Origin: Azadirachta indica
Taxonomy: Eukaryota; Streptophyta; Magnoliopsida; Sapindales; Meliaceae
DNA length: 64,000 bases
Assembly: GCA_022749755.1 (NCBI GenBank)
Contig: CM040452.1
Coordinates: forward strand, 5,288,350-5,352,349
Reading direction: 5' to 3'
In this document: one piece after another, positions 32,425 through 46,924 of the stretch
Layout: each line of letters opens with the position of its first letter
How positions within the stretch are numbered: the first letter of the stretch is position 1
Position numbers and translations under genes: made by a program
The notes under the pieces: model-generated
The model's database searches: none
Told to the model about the DNA's origin: nothing
Seen by the model: the letters and a program-made list of their open reading frames with translations, nothing else

Positions 32425-35400
32425 TTACTCAGACAACACCTTCTCCTCAGGAGCTTTTTGAAGTCCTATAAAACGAGCATAATCCACCCACCTGCAAATG
32501 TGAAATTGAAACTCATTAGCAGTGACACATAGTGGAAGGTTGTCCTTCGTACTGAACTTTCAGGACAGAAAGAGAATCTTACAACAGTGAACCCAAGTAT
32601 GTGTTGCCTGTCCGGACAGCAAAGCAAATTGCACCGAGCATGAGCTTGTGCTGGTGCAGTAAGGGCTCCAAAATCCGCTGTTCAATAACACCTGCCAGTA
32701 TTTGGTACCTGTTGAACACAATAATAGTGTAACAAAGATATTACAATAATGAGCAGCCTTCAAATAAAAATATATCATAAGGAAAGGGAGATAGAACATC
32801 TATTAGGAGACATTTGCTCATCTGAAGGAAGTGAGTAATATTCCATTATGGTCAACGTGCACATATCTGATATGTCTATTTACTTTCTCTTACATGTATA
32901 AAATTTTGAACTTTCTTACAGTTATACATACACCATTTCTTACAGAGATGGTACATACTAATTGGTCAATTAACCATTCATTTCAATTTACTTTATGAGT
33001 TCTGAAGGTTCTTATACCTCTCATGATCTTGCAGCAGGAAGAAACCCAACGGTTCAATAACCTTACTCCATAGCTGTATACTTCACTTAAAAATGTGAAC
33101 TCTACAGTCTCCTCCACCAGTATTACGCCTGCATTTACATAAGGGACTTGTACTCGTCCATATGAAGTGGCATCTATCTGAGTTCTATGTCTAACTACTT
33201 GCATTTCACATTCATCTCTTTAGGCCCAGCAGCTCCACATTTTTGTGATGGCAGAATGTGTGAAGAATTTTTTGGTCATATGTCATAACATTTTTCTTAG
33301 AAAACTGAAATTCTCTTAGAGTCTTTCTGATAGTTTAAATTTAAGGCCAAGTATCCTAATACCTAGATCCAGACTTAAATATCCCACGTAGGAAGAAATA
33401 TGCAGAGTTTGAATTTTTCTTGGGCATAGCCATTGGCAATTTAAGCCACTTTCCCCTAATTAAAAGTACATGAACACTCGTTGCACAGGAAATAAACATC
33501 TTACATACCCAATGGTATGTGAAAATACTAAAACTAAACTATTGTCCTAAAAGTATTTCATATAGTAATTATGCATCTTATGTGATATCAACATCAAGGA
33601 CAACAAATAGAAAAAGCAGTTCAGCTATTAATAGCAAACCCGTGTCTAAACAAAGTGATGCTCATCAGAAACTGCATACCTGAGGTTGCTAGAAATTGCC
33701 ATGTAGACACCATATGAAACACTGGTGGAAAGTATAGGCACATTTTCAACTTCACCAGCAGAAGTCTTATCTACAGCCTTCCGTGCATTGATCAAAGCAT
33801 TCGTCACCGCTGTACCAACCTGAGAAAAACGAAATTCCATTAAATGCCAGCAAATCTATATTTCTGATTCTGAATTGAATAAATTATAAAATATGGACAA
33901 TAACATATTTTAATATATGTTGAATTATAAAAGCTATGGCATTATACAGTAACGAGCATCAAGAACTTTATGTTGCTGAGTATTTTTAACCTCTTTACTG
34001 AAGAAAATAAACATATGAAAACCATTATAGCCAAAAATGAAAATATATGGCATGAAGACAACTTCTATAGCACATCAGAATATTTCAACTTATTGCCCAG
34101 CATTGGATAGACATCAGCAATAACACAGTACCATAAAACACAAAGCCATGCAGGTAGGTGTTAGGCTCTCTGAAATCAGTAAAGCATAAGCTCATGCTTA
34201 TCATAATTGGATTCTGCGGCTACATAAACAAGTATTTAGGCAAAATCCAAGAGCACTGTCAGGAACTTTAAAATCCATATGATAGCTATAAATTTAAAAC
34301 TTCAATTACAAAAGATAGGCTAAAATGGATTTGTAGTAACATATCCACCTTTTAAAAGTTGTAACTTAAAAACATATAACAAAGCCTTTTCTTTCGTTAA
34401 ATCTCTGTTCACCAATTCTGGCAGAGCAAAATCTTCTTTTTGCTATAGCATAAAGTAATAATCTTTATAGCTAGGCAAAGCCTTAAATAAAGCACGTGCA
34501 TCTACTCAGAAGCCTCATGTTTTGATAAATGAGAAACCAATAATATCTCATAAGACTAGTAGTTGATTCTGATCAACACAACCACTTTGAACCTTTTGGA
34601 TTAGATAGCAGAACTTTAAGAGGCCAAAGGAAAGTGGATGTTCAACAGAGTTCTGCATCCTTACAATTATAACTGTTTGCACACGCACAAAGAGATACAG
34701 AGGAATTAAAGCTATGTTTGGAACTCGATAAGCACTCAACAACTTTGAGGACAACAAAAGACCTTATGCCAAAAGGCTTCCGGTAAGTCTTAATTGAATT
34801 GTTGTTTCAAAGCATGTCACGTGCCTGCATATGTTTCTTGTTGAGAATAAAAGCATTCTCTAGGTTACAAACTATGGTACCATAAAGAGAAATACACAAT
34901 GTCAAGAAAGAGAAGCATAATTTTAAATCAACAAACCCACTAAGAGAAAAATAATAACATACCAGTGATGAAGACGTGCCAACAGCAAAAAGTTTTGCCC
35001 CATTACGCTGCGTAACACATAGATAATACAAAATATAAGGTTCAGTATTCACTAAATTTGAGAATGTCCAATGAAACATAAGCAACAGATTAGAATATTT
35101 CCTTACCGCTATGGAACCTAATCTCTGCAACAATGAATAGGAAATTCCGGGAAGCGCCACCTGTACAGAATTCAAAAACCAGATAACTCTCTGCAGTTTT
35201 ATTCTCAGAGAAAAAAGAAAAAAAATGCTGCTGAATCTGGATGATATGGAACCTGAAATGCATTATCAGGACAGTTGTAGAAGAATTTGGATATGGGACC
35301 AGCATTGAGGGCGATAGGTGATCGAAGAGAGACAGTAGGAGCAGGAAGGTAAACAAGCATGAAATCTGCAATTATGGCCATTACCTACAAGAAAAAGAAA

Positions 35401-36833
35401 TAAGAAACTTAAATGATAAAAATAAAATTCATTGTAATGCACAAACAATCCCAAATGTAATCGGCTTCAGAAATAGATTTTCCAGGGAACACGATAACAT
35501 TGTGATTATTAACAACTGTGACTTACAGAAGACAATACTGTTTCTCAACTAAGAAGATTCCAAGGACTTTGCCTGAACAAACATCCTTTTAGCTTCTCTC
35601 TCAAAACACATGCACGTAACGACCAATGTAAAGATACTGACAAATTACTATTCAGAAATACCATATTAATATTTTTGCATAAAAACATATTCTTATGGTT
35701 TTCATCAATTACCTATAACTGCAACCAACCAGAGAAATCGTCTTATCTCAACATCAAAAATGGCATCCAACGATACCCAATTGCATAGAACATGCTATAT
35801 ACTTGGAACAAAAATGGAAAGTGAAATTATACTTGCTGCTAAGTAGTATCAACCTTGCAGAAAAAGCAAACAATAAACTTGCAAATCAATATGAATTGAA
35901 TATGATTGAAAAGAATCATACCACATCCGCAAAAACAATTTCTAGCTCCTTGAAGAAATTTTCTCTTCGCCGATCATACTCTGCAGCAGTCTGGAAATTT
36001 AAAAAAGAAAGAAAATAAATGAAATGTGTTCGGATTTATGTTCAAGGCCCGAATAAACTAGGAAACATCAGAGAGACAGCGAGATCAAAGTCAAAGAATC
36101 AAAAATGATTTAAATCAATTGCTCCCGATAGCCTAACGCTCTGTATTTATCATATCCTGCTGCGTGAATTAAACAAATTTTACTCCTTTATCGATCAAAT
36201 CTTCATAAAATTTCAAAACTTGATTAGCATTTTCCTCACTAGAGGAATCCATTGATGACTAATTAAAACAGCTTCAAAAATAAATAAGTAAATAAATGAA
36301 AATCACACCTTGGTAAAAACACCAACACCGCATTCTATGAAAACTTTAGCCAAGAAAAGATCATCAGCCAATAATCGCTCCTTGAACCCACCAAACTGCA
36401 TCAACCAACTGAACAACCCAGACTTCTCAAGCTCAAAAAACCTCGTTAAAACCGTCCCGGGAATCCTCCCATCTTTGATCGCAGCCGCCAAGTCTTTCGG
36501 CAAACTCTCCAACGACCTTTTCGCTTCCGCCAGCACCATCATCGCCTCCTCCCTGTTCTTGTCCCCCGCATTCTCTCCATCCCCATGATTACCACCACCA
36601 CCACCATTGTTATTATTGTTGTTGTTACTATTATTATTGTTATTAATGTTGTTGTCACCACCGGAGGTGGAAAAAGCGAGGAAAGGAGAATTGCTCTGGT
36701 GGCGGCGGGAGAGGGTGGCGGCGGAGAGGCGGAGGGGAAGGTGAAATGGGCGGTAGAGATTGAGTTTAGTGGTGGTGATAGGGTTGTTGGGGACGGAGAA
36801 AGAAGGGGCGAAGAAGCAAGCGGCAATTGACAT
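32425..36833 (-). CDS. RER4: RETICULATA-RELATED 4-like chloroplast protein (intact, eight exons)
   Basis: Exons on the - strand: 36309-36833, 35922-35990, 35253-35384, 35107-35160, 34963-35007, 33680-33819, 32583-32708, 32425-32491. The joined frame is 1,158 bp, 385 residues, with GT-AG introns throughout. The N-terminus (Ser/Arg-rich, few acidic residues) looks like a chloroplast transit peptide. An Asn/Gly low-complexity stretch follows (about 60-82), then the DUF3411 domain: LPKDLAAAIKDGRIPG, LMQFGGFKERLLADDLFLAK, YDRRRENFFKELEIVFADV, VMAIIADFMLVYLPAPT, VPILSTSVSYGVYMAISSNL, GVIEQRILEPLLHQHKL, and the tail WVDYARFIGLQKAPEEK. RER proteins are chloroplast envelope membrane proteins affecting leaf reticulation and mesophyll development; the biochemical role is unresolved. 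The wording matches Arabidopsis RER4 as I recall it. The start is the only ATG opening the transit-peptide frame. Confidence 0.93.
36598..36655 (-). repeat. Asn/Gly-coding trinucleotide repeat in RER4 exon 1
   Basis: Imperfect AAT/AAC and GGT repeats on the coding strand encode about 14 Asn and 5 Gly between the transit peptide and the conserved domain. The tract is likely to vary in length between alleles. Confidence 0.8.
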
Positions 36834-38147
36834 TGTCTACGTTTACTGTTCTGAGTTTCAGTTTGCTCTCTCCTGGTGTGTTCGACGCCGTCGTTTTGTT
36901 CTTCTCCTTCTTTCTTCCGTTCTGACGAATGTCTTTGACAGTTGTGTTGGTAGGCGTTAGTTGTCGTGGGAAATACTCACAAGGGTTTTTATTCTTGGTT
37001 TGGTTTAGTGGCCTATTCTTCTCACGCAATTCCCGCTCGCACACTTTCGCGCGTGTAGATCACTCTCTTCCATTTTCCAAGTAATTGTTTAGAACAATAG
37101 AGCATCAAATACAATTACAAAGGGCGTTAGAGATTTCACAAGGGGCGAAAGCGTACTGTTATGACACTTCTCTAGTGAAATTTTTATTCATAATGAGATG
37201 TATTAATACGATAGTTTCCTAAAAATTTTATTTTAATTGAAAGAAATCTACTATTATAATCATGTGACATAAAATTAATTAAATGTGACATAAACAAAAT
37301 AAGATATTATTTAAATTTATAATTTTACATGTAAAAAAATCAACTATGTTAAATTTAAATATTTAAAATTACTAAAACAAAATAAGAGGTTTCTGTAGTC
37401 CTTAAAATTTTACTTCTACGATATTTTCCATTTGTATTTGAACATAAATTGTGGCACACGGTCTCAGATGCGCGTGAAAAGTGAATTAAATCTGTGGTAG
37501 ACGTTGGCGGGTTGGTCAGAGTACACGGCAACCTAGTATTGCAGTGAGTGACACGCGCACTGTGGGCTTTTAATTTATTTTTTAATTAAAAATTTTGTTA
37601 AATTATTATATTAATATTTGTATTTCCACCACTTTAAATATATTTGATATTTCAAAAATTTTAAAATATAAAGAAAAAACATATCTTCAAAGACGAATCC
37701 AATTCCCATTTTGCATAAAATGTGTACATACATATATACATATATTATTAGCTTTTATGTGGTTTTAAAATGCCTTCTTTATTTTATGCTTTTAACTTTT
37801 TCTATGTACTTTTCCATCGATGATAATTAGAAGAATAATAACTGTTCATAAGGAATATGCAATCATAAATGAAAATGTAGGTCGAGTTTATTTCTATAAA
37901 ATGTTTTTAATTTTTTTAAATTTTTTCTTTTATATATATAAAAAAAATAACCCAAATTCCTTCTCAACTTGGTATGAGAAGGGTTTAAACTCCACCTCTC
38001 TTGTACCATTTCAAGAAATTTTACTAATTAAATTTATTGGAAATAAAAAAAATGACAATTTTGTCTTAATAAAAGAATAATTTTTTTAAAATCAAATAAT
38101 CATTGCTACCTTCAAAATATTATACAGATGCATAAATAGAATAAGTA
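36834..38147. other. Spacer upstream of RER4
   Basis: 36834-37100 is less AT-rich and is the likely RER4 promoter and 5' leader (read on the - strand). The rest is AT-rich with no supported gene; an 86-residue frame at 37820-38080 is lysine/asparagine-rich AT noise. Confidence 0.5.
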
Positions 38148-38857
38148 AGGTAACGTTTATTTTTTTATTTGAACTCTGAACATGACTGAAATCTGAATTA
38201 AAGTAAAATTTGAATTTAAATTATATGATTGTTTTTTATTTTAAAATATATGAAAATAAATATTAAGTTTTTTGTTTTTAAAAATAAAAAATTTAAAAAT
38301 TGATATTTTAACATATATACCCTTTAAATAATATATTTATATTTAAAGAATTTTGATCATATTAGTCTAATGATAAATAAAAAATTAATAAATTATATTA
38401 ATATGTATATTATTTATTTACTTGATAAACTTTTTAAAAAAAATAATTTTTAATTGATGATATACAAATTAATAAAAATTAAACAAAAATAATAAGTTAT
38501 ATTATAATATAGTTGTGATTATGTAAATATACAAATTTATTACAATAATAAAAGTATAAAATAAATAGGATTGAGGATATAAGTAGAAAGAATTCACAAT
38601 AAAAAAAATACGTTAAAAAAAGTTAATTGAGATTTTAATTTCGTTAATAAATAATTTAATAAAATAAAAATATTTTAAAAAATAAAAATATTAAATTATT
38701 CGAACATTTATTTATTCAGATTTAAATCAAAATTTTTAATTTAATTATATTAAAATTTTTTATCAAGTATTTAAAAATAAATTAAAAAATAAACAACTCT
38801 TAAACTTTTGAATAATTATATTTAAATTTTAATCAAAAAAATAAACAACTCCTAAAT
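38148..38857 (+). mobile_element. Non-autonomous DNA-transposon-like repeat, copy 1
   Basis: About 710 bp of AT-rich DNA that aligns along its whole length with 52849-53571 in the same orientation (shared blocks: ttgtgattatgtaaatatac, gttaataaataatttaataa, ttatttatttacttgata). The ends are imperfect inverted repeats: gtaacgtttatttttttat at the left; the complement of the right end reads ggagttgtttatttttttg. No coding capacity is seen. A MITE of hAT-like type is inferred; the target duplication was not resolved. Confidence 0.55.
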
Positions 38858-39540
38858 AGATTGATCTAAATTCATAACTCATATGCCTTAAAATTTAGAT
38901 TTAATATGACAATTACGTAACAAATTTGAATGAGTCGAGCTCTTACAAAAAGCAAGAGCCAAGTTCATTACAAATTAAAACGTGACATTTTGACTCGTTT
39001 GACACCTTTATTCAATATATAAATAATATTCTTTAAAAAATTAAAGAATCTCATTTTGCAAATTGTTAAATACATATAAATAAGAAGAGGAAGCCATGAA
39101 GATGACAGAAGGTCATGGGGCCATAAAAAGCCCAGTAAATGAAAATGACAAGAAGCTAAATTTGCGGCCACATTTGCTCTTCCAACAGATTTCCAGCCCA
39201 TTAATGGGAAAATACAATATTGCAGTCATCCTCAATCGCAATCGAACTAAGCCATATAATTTACAAAAATCAAAATTTTACCAAGTTTTTATTTTTTTTT
39301 TCTATGTTGGTGTTTATATTTTGTTTAAAATATGAATAACTCCTTAATGTTTTTAAATTTTCTGCATGAGTTTCATAAGTTTGGTTTTATTGCCTTTAAG
39401 TCCTAAATTAACCCTATTAACCCTAAAGTACTTGAACAATGACCCTTAACTAGTAGTAGGTCACATCCACTAAGAGACAGTTTGAACAAGCTACTCATGA
39501 GCCGAGTTGGACCGGCTAATAACTCCAATATTAAAATTAT
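38858..39540. other. Spacer
   Basis: AT-rich. Short frames on both strands near 38968-39335 have no recognisable domain, start context or paralog; no gene is called. Confidence 0.4.
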
Positions 39541-40060
39541 GAGCAAACATGGTTCTAAATATAATTCGGATAGTTTAGGATGTACTTGATGTTATTAAAT
39601 AATTTTAAATCCCAGTAATCATAGAAAATAAAGATTTAATGTTTCACGGATGAGATTTCTCACTTTTATTTAAAATCTTTGTAAAAAATAAATAAATAAG
39701 GGTCACTTTAATCCTATATTTTCAAGTTATAGAATATACGTATCTACTAAAAATATATATATATTAAGTTCTTCCTAAACTATGCGAAGGTACATTTCTT
39801 CATTATTAAAATTAGGAGCAAATATGCCTCTGAGTATAATTCGAGTAGTTTGAAATACGCTTAATATTTTTAGACAATTTCGAATTCGAGTAATAATAAA
39901 AGATAAAGGTTTAATATTTCATTAGTAAGTTTCTCACTTTTATTTAAAATTTTAGTACTAAATAAATAAATAAACATGACTCACTTGAATTCTAAATTTT
40001 CAAGCTATAAATATATATGTATCTACTAAAATTTTTAACAAATTCCTCACTAATATGTTG
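39541..40060 (+). repeat. Diverged tandem duplication, period about 275 bp
   Basis: The segment starting gagcaaacatggttc at 39541 recurs starting gagcaaatatgcctc at 39816. Shared later blocks are tctcacttttatttaaaat, aaataaataaataa and atctactaaaa. No coding content is seen. Confidence 0.55.
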
Positions 40061-43000
40061 GTAGTCAAGATCAACCACCGCTAATTAGATTGTTAACTCA
40101 ATTCTCTCAATCCTATTGAAGTTGGAGTTACAAGAAGATTTCTCGTCAATATTTGTGAAGTAGAGAAATTATTATTATTAGATACAAAACTTCTGAGTTG
40201 TCTTGTAAAAGTAGTAATTTGAATTTTTAGTGGACCTTTAATGTAATATTAATAATTTAAAATTTGCTAAATTAATGTATAGCTTGCAATAATATGTCCA
40301 TGTTCTTCCGGACTAATTTCTTATTTCTATGTCAAGTAAAAAAAAAATTGCAGATTAAAAGAAGAACCTTAAAATAAGTGAAATTAATTACAAATAAAAA
40401 ATTTTTAAAAATGCACTAACCATATAATTAAAAAACTGGCTTTATTAATTTGTATTATTTGATGAGATAAGAGACTATCGAGCAGAAAGAGTCAAAATCT
40501 GATACGCTTTTCCAAAAACTTTGGAAGTCGCAGTCATACCCACCACTTTTATTTATTTATTTATTTTGCTTTATTTTGGTTTTGAATATGACTTTTTAGA
40601 GAAAGACAAAATCCATTGCCGCCCTTGATTCATCCATTTTTCTTATTTGTTTATTTATCATCTTAATTTAATTATATATTCGAAGTTTCTAATTTGGGTT
40701 AATTAGCATCTCTAATTTTGTAGCTTTTTTCGAGCTTTAATTCCTTTTATTTATGTTATATTACAAATACAAAACTCGCATACTAAATTTTTTATTTTTT
40801 TATACTGTCACATTAATTATTAAATTATCTTTTCATAATATTTATAATTTTTTTCCCTTCAATGATTTTTTAATTGATTGTGCAAAATAAGTACTAAATT
40901 ATTTTCAAATTTTATTGTATTATCGAGAACTTTGAATTATATAATTAGCAAGTAGTGTAAAGAAAAAGAGCGAATATTTAGTAGGCCAGCAGCTTTGTAT
41001 CCAAATTGATCGGTAAATTCAAAATTGGAAAATTATATAGGCTACTACCTGCTGGCTTCGAAAAATAAGAACAAATTAACATGAATATTAAAATAGGCTA
41101 ATATTTCAAAGTTTGTAGAGTTGGCTATTACTTTGATTTCTACGTCTAATTTAAAATATTCTAAAAATTTATCTAAGTTCTATAAAAATATAAAAAAATA
41201 AAAAAAGGGACTTCCAATAAAATGGCAATACCTATTACCTATAAATAGAGCAAAAGATTACAAAGGATAACTGAAAGTATCCTTCGGATGTGTTTTCTAA
41301 TCACAATACGAAAATATGGTCTAGTTTTCAAGTCTATTAAATTTATTGATTTATACTTTTAGTTTAATCAAGGGCCAAATCTTGCAATTCTAACCTAGTT
41401 CTACTTACTACTTGATTATTTGTTCTTGGGCTTGCCCAATTCTTACACTGCATTAAACAAAATAGAAATGTTGGGTTTGGGCTTAATCCAAATGCTTTTA
41501 AATATGGACCATCCTTTCAATATTTGCCCTGTTCAGTTGGGTATTGGGCGGCTAATTGTTTGGTCCCCAACAATTTTGCTTGTTTCCAAACTATTTTTTT
41601 TATTTTTTTAAATTATGGAGAATTAACACATTCCTTCCCTAAGTTTTGAAAAACTTATAGATTAGATAGACAGTTTAAAAAAATTCACTCATAAATAAAA
41701 GGTTAAAAAAAATTCACACATAAATAAAAAATTTTAAGAAATTCATACATATCTCCCTTGAACCATTAGTTAATTTATCAATTTTTATTAAAAAGATTAA
41801 AAAGTCCTTAAGATTTAAATTTGCATAAAGGCAAAATAAGAAATTAAATAATTAAAAAATTTTGAATATTAGATTTTGAATTATTTATTAAAATACTTTA
41901 CAAGATTTTAAACTATTTTAAATTATGTATATATATTTAAAATATAAATAAAATAATAAAAATAAAATATCAATGAAAATTAAAAATGAATACATTTATA
42001 ATCTATGAATAAATATTAATATTATCATATGATATAAAATAATAATTAATATAGTTTATATCAATATATTATATTTTTATCAAATTTTAGAAAATTATTA
42101 GTTATTTTTCTTAAATAAATATTATTATATATAGGTATAATTATTATTTTTAATAATTTAAAAATTTTAGAAGTATTTTAAAACTATTAAAACTAATAAA
42201 GGTATTAAATTAATTCTTTTAGAATTAAAAGAGACTCTACTAAAAAAAATCATTATGTAATTTGAAGAAAATTATTATTTTACCAAAATATTTCTATATT
42301 TAACAGTCAACCATGATCAACTAAAGGTTTAAGAGAGATATATGTAAATTTTCTCAAACTTTTAACGTATATGTGATTTTCTAATGTTAATTCCCTTTTT
42401 AATTAAATTATATGTTCAAATTTTTATTATTTTTATTCTATTTTCTTACAACCTAAAATGTAGAATGTATGACATTGAACTTTAGGTTTATAATACTCTA
42501 TATTTCAAGTTTTATGTTTTACAAAAATTTAGTTACAAACTTTATTTTTTAAATTATAGAATTCTATACTAAAATCTTATGTGTGCTTCATATTTAAAAA
42601 GTGCACTATTTCACAGCACTAATTAAACACAAGTGATCCATGGGACACTAAATGAATCAAACAAAATAGAAAAATTAATTTTCGTAAATTTTAGAAATTC
42701 ATTATTCATATAATAAAAATTTATTACAATCAATAAAAATTAAAAAAATGGAATATAAATTGCGACAACCATATAATTGATTAATATGGGACCATCAAGT
42801 GAATATTCAAAGTGCAATTTTCTAATGAATAAAGCCAAGTCACTACCAAACACCAAAAGTTGTCACAAAGAAAGTGATTGCTTCAATTTTCCTTTGAGAT
42901 AATGATGGGTTCATCTTCTAGAAATTTCAAGCAATTTAAAAAAAAAAAAAGAAATCGATAGAAATATCTAAAGATTGTCTATGAATTATTGAATAAATTT

Positions 43001-46000
43001 AATCAATATTTTTCACCAGTTAAATTAAAAAGTAATGTCATATTGTGACTAATATTTTCTTATACACATAAATAAATTATTTTCTTTACTAGACAATTAA
43101 CTATTTAATAAAAACTCAAATTTTACTTGATAATCAATAAAAAGATTCGATTAAGTGTATGGATACAATCAATATATTTTATTTTTTCCTTTGTCCTTTT
43201 GTTTTTCGAGAAATGGAAGTTTTATTGGGTGATCTTTAGGAATCCGAATAAAGATCTTGCAAATAAGCACTTTATCTGGTTGACGTTTCACCAAAAGCAG
43301 TAAAGCTTTAGACGCACAATCCAAACATGTCTTTACTTTTTGGCTTAGCTAATGTCCACTTATATATAAATTTTCAAACAAGCAATCCATTTATGCATCT
43401 CATGGAATTATTCAGTCAACTTTAACTTTTTATCAAATGATCATATCCCCATTAATTTCAATATTCTCTATCATTTCATACCCACATTCCTTCACAAACT
43501 TTTCTCTAAGTGGTTGGTGGAGGGTTGAGTATAGGTGAAAGGTTGCATACCTCCTCTAATGAGAAATCTATCTGCATTCGACTTGTACTTATGATGTTAA
43601 AATTTGCTTTTAAATGTCTAATATTGAGTTCGTAACTAGTACGTTAAACTTGATTTCATGACATAATTAATATAATATTAACTATAAATTTTATTTCTAA
43701 ACTCGTATATACTCACTTTATGTTAAAAATTTGTGATTTATTCTCTCATAATTTAAATATGACTCAAAATTCAATATGTTTTTCGTATATTTTAAGAAAT
43801 TTTTTTCTATTCTCTTAAAATCTAAATGACGAATTATGTCACGTCTTATTTTCTTTAACAACTTTTACTTAATTTATTCTTTTGAAATGCGCGTGACCTT
43901 AAAATTAAATAATATTTTATATATTTGTTAAAAGTTATCTTAAAATACTTATTTAATAGTAAGTCTTTATATAATAGCTTAAATTTTTGAGTTAAAACTT
44001 TACCTAATAATTTAAACTTATGAGTTTAGCAGTTTAATTAATTAACACACTCATCATCAATGTTTTTAATTGTTTATATTTAGAAACACTATCCTTTGAA
44101 TATAATACTTTAAATTTTTGGGTTCATATTTGTTTTTAAATGCTTAATGTTGAGCCCTTATCTAATAACTTAGATTTAATAATAAGTTATCCATCATTAA
44201 TGTACTTAATAAGTATCAATTAATAAAATTAAGAGAGTTGAACCGCAAAAAACCAAGTTGTTTTCGTTGAAAAGCAGAACTTGAAAAGAAAAAAATTAAA
44301 GAAAACCCGTAGATTAATGTTATGAATTAATGATTATAAGTTAATTTGTGTAATGAGAGGAGTGATTGTGACTGACTTTCGCAAATTAATCACTCCTTAA
44401 TTTCTTCTGCTTATACTTTTACTGGCTGTTTGAGTAGTATTTTCTCAGAAGAGAAGAGAACGGACTTCGTAATTTATAATATAATAAATATCCCAAATAT
44501 ATAATTGCAGTCACCTCCCATATAATTGGCAATAATATTGTAATAATTAAAAAATATATGTAGATAGTTTATTTCTTTTTCAATTGAAATCACACGTGTG
44601 TTTATATATATACACATTCTTGTGAAGAGAAAATTAATGACTCGTAGAAATAAAAATAAAAATAAAATAAGGATATATTTAGAATTAAGATATTGTGAAT
44701 TTTAGTTATTCTGAAAATATAATTAATTGGATAGTTGATAAACATTGGGTTGTTGATAAAAATTAACTACTAAATTATTAAGTATTTATCAATTATCACC
44801 TATTTTGAATTTATATTTTTAAAAGCAAATAGAAAATGATAATTACAAAATTATAGTAAATTCATAGATAGTAACATTACATTAAATTTTCCTATCTAAG
44901 TTTTTTTTCTCTATATATATAAAAATAGAATATTTTAATTAGTTTTAAAGAATTATAAAAACAAAGATACAACCTATAAAGGAATATAATTAACTAAGGT
45001 CTAGGAAAGCCAATAATTAGAGATCGTATGATTATTTCTATTTAACCGTAGATAAAATAGCTAATGATACTATGTTCAAAATTCAAACTTACATTATTAC
45101 TTTTGCAAATTGATTTATTAAAATATGACTATAAAATAAATATTTATGATTACATTAATTTACAAGCTTTTCCACATTTTCATCAAGGTTATAATAATTT
45201 TTCTTTATAAATAACGTAAAAAAATCTTTATTCATATAATTAATCTTCACGTATTTTTTAAAAATAAAACTCCAATAATACAAAAAATAAATAAAAAATT
45301 CCAAAAGGTGAAGAGATTTATTAAAAAATATATAAAAACAAGGAGAAAGAAACGTGCATAGCTAGATCTTTTATGGGTTGTGTTTATGAAAAATCAAAAT
45401 TTAATAATTATGATAAGCATATCGTGAATAAGTGCAAGAAATAATTTATAATCTAACATAAAAACAAGAAGAAATTAATCCGATGTGTTTCCTTCTTAAG
45501 TTTTAGAAAATTATTGCAAAAAAAAAAAGATACCCTGTAAAAGAGAGAAATTAAGATCTAGGTTAGTTTAGAAAGGAACGTCTCCTTCGTATAATTATAA
45601 AGTGGCTGTTGATACTCCCTTTGAACTTCAAACTCGCATCATTACATTTGCACATTTGATTTATTGAATATGTTGATAATGAAATGAGTGTCAATTTATG
45701 GTGGGATCAAACTTTATATAATGACTATTAAATTAATTGTACAAGGTTGTCTGGTAAACAAAGCCTGGTTCCACTTGGCCTAAACTGAAATTTTAGAGTT
45801 GGATTTAACTCGGTCCTAAATATAAATAGGGTTACGTTAAGGACGTGTTTTACTTAAAAACTTGAACCCAAGGCAAATATGGATTAACTAGGTTTTAAAA
45901 ATTATAAATCCGGATCAAATCAGAGCGAGTCAAAATCTAACTTATACACCAAAAATATTAAAATTTTTAAATATTATTTTGGGTTTTAAAAGCACAAATA

Positions 46001-46175
46001 AAAAGCCTGACCCATGCTAAGCTTGATTTTGACTTGATCCGAAAATAAAAATTTTGAGATAAGGTCGAGTTCAACTTATAACAAATAAATCCCGAGTCTG
46101 AGTCAAATTTTTGCAAACTCAGCCCGAATCCAAATTTTTACCAAGCTTACCCTAATTCTATGCCACTCGAATAAT
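40061..46175. other. AT-rich intergenic region
   Basis: About 6 kb with no frame of convincing length, no splice-linked protein homology, no RNA gene and no paralogous segment noticed on either strand. It contains many A/T homopolymers. Confidence 0.5.
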
Positions 46176-46330
46176 AGTCAAATGGTAAGGATCAATGCCT
46201 TTTGTGGAGGGTAAGAGTTTAAATTCCATACTCTATAAAAAGTGCAAGACTCTCCTACTATTTGTAGTTAGATATTTTTTTTTTATAACGTGAGAGTATA
46301 AATCTTACTTTTACATGAGTAAACTTTTAA
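46176..46330 (+). repeat. Possible tRNA-derived SINE relic
   Basis: atagtcaaatggtaaggatc followed about 40 bp later by gagtttaaattcc resembles decayed Pol III A and B boxes (the latter from ggttcgaatcc). No clear tail or target duplication was seen. Weak call. Confidence 0.2.
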
Positions 46331-46896
46331 GATATACGGTATTTATTTAAACCCCAATAATTTTTTTAAGTGTAATAATATCAAATTTTGAATTTATTAT
46401 AACAATATTTATTTACATTTCAATAAATTTTGAATGTGTAATACTATTAATCAATTACAGATGTAATACGTAATATTAAAAAAATTCTTAATTTCGGAGA
46501 AAAGATTTCTTAAAACTTTGTGTTAAATTTATTCGTAATAAAAAATTAGAGATTAATATAGAAAATCCAAAGAATGGAAATTTTTTTTTAAAAAAAAATT
46601 CTTGAATCTAAATAGAAAGAACGTCAAATCAAGTGAATTAATTCAGAGTAAACCAATTAAACCTAAATTAAACATAGAATCTGCAGCTTAGTCACCTTTG
46701 CCAAATTATACTCGCAATAAATTAAAAAAAAAAAATGAGGAACCAACATCCGAGGATTGGACCAGTCCACATGCACATGTACATTATGATTATTATATTA
46801 TATTATATATATTGAAATTAATTCCACGTTTCTTTCACCATCTCCCTCGTGAGTTCATCACACTTTTTGAAGTGGATGATAAATTGCCACATGTAA

Positions 46897-46924
46897 GTAT
46901 GTATGTATGTATGTATGTATGTAT
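46897..46924 (+). repeat. (GTAT)7 microsatellite
   Basis: Uninterrupted tetranucleotide repeat. Confidence 0.9.

Noticed and set aside
36310..36960. Plus-strand frames across RER4 exon 1
   Set aside because: They are antisense to the transit peptide and Asn repeat; low-complexity Ile/Val/Thr runs mirror the trinucleotide repeat.
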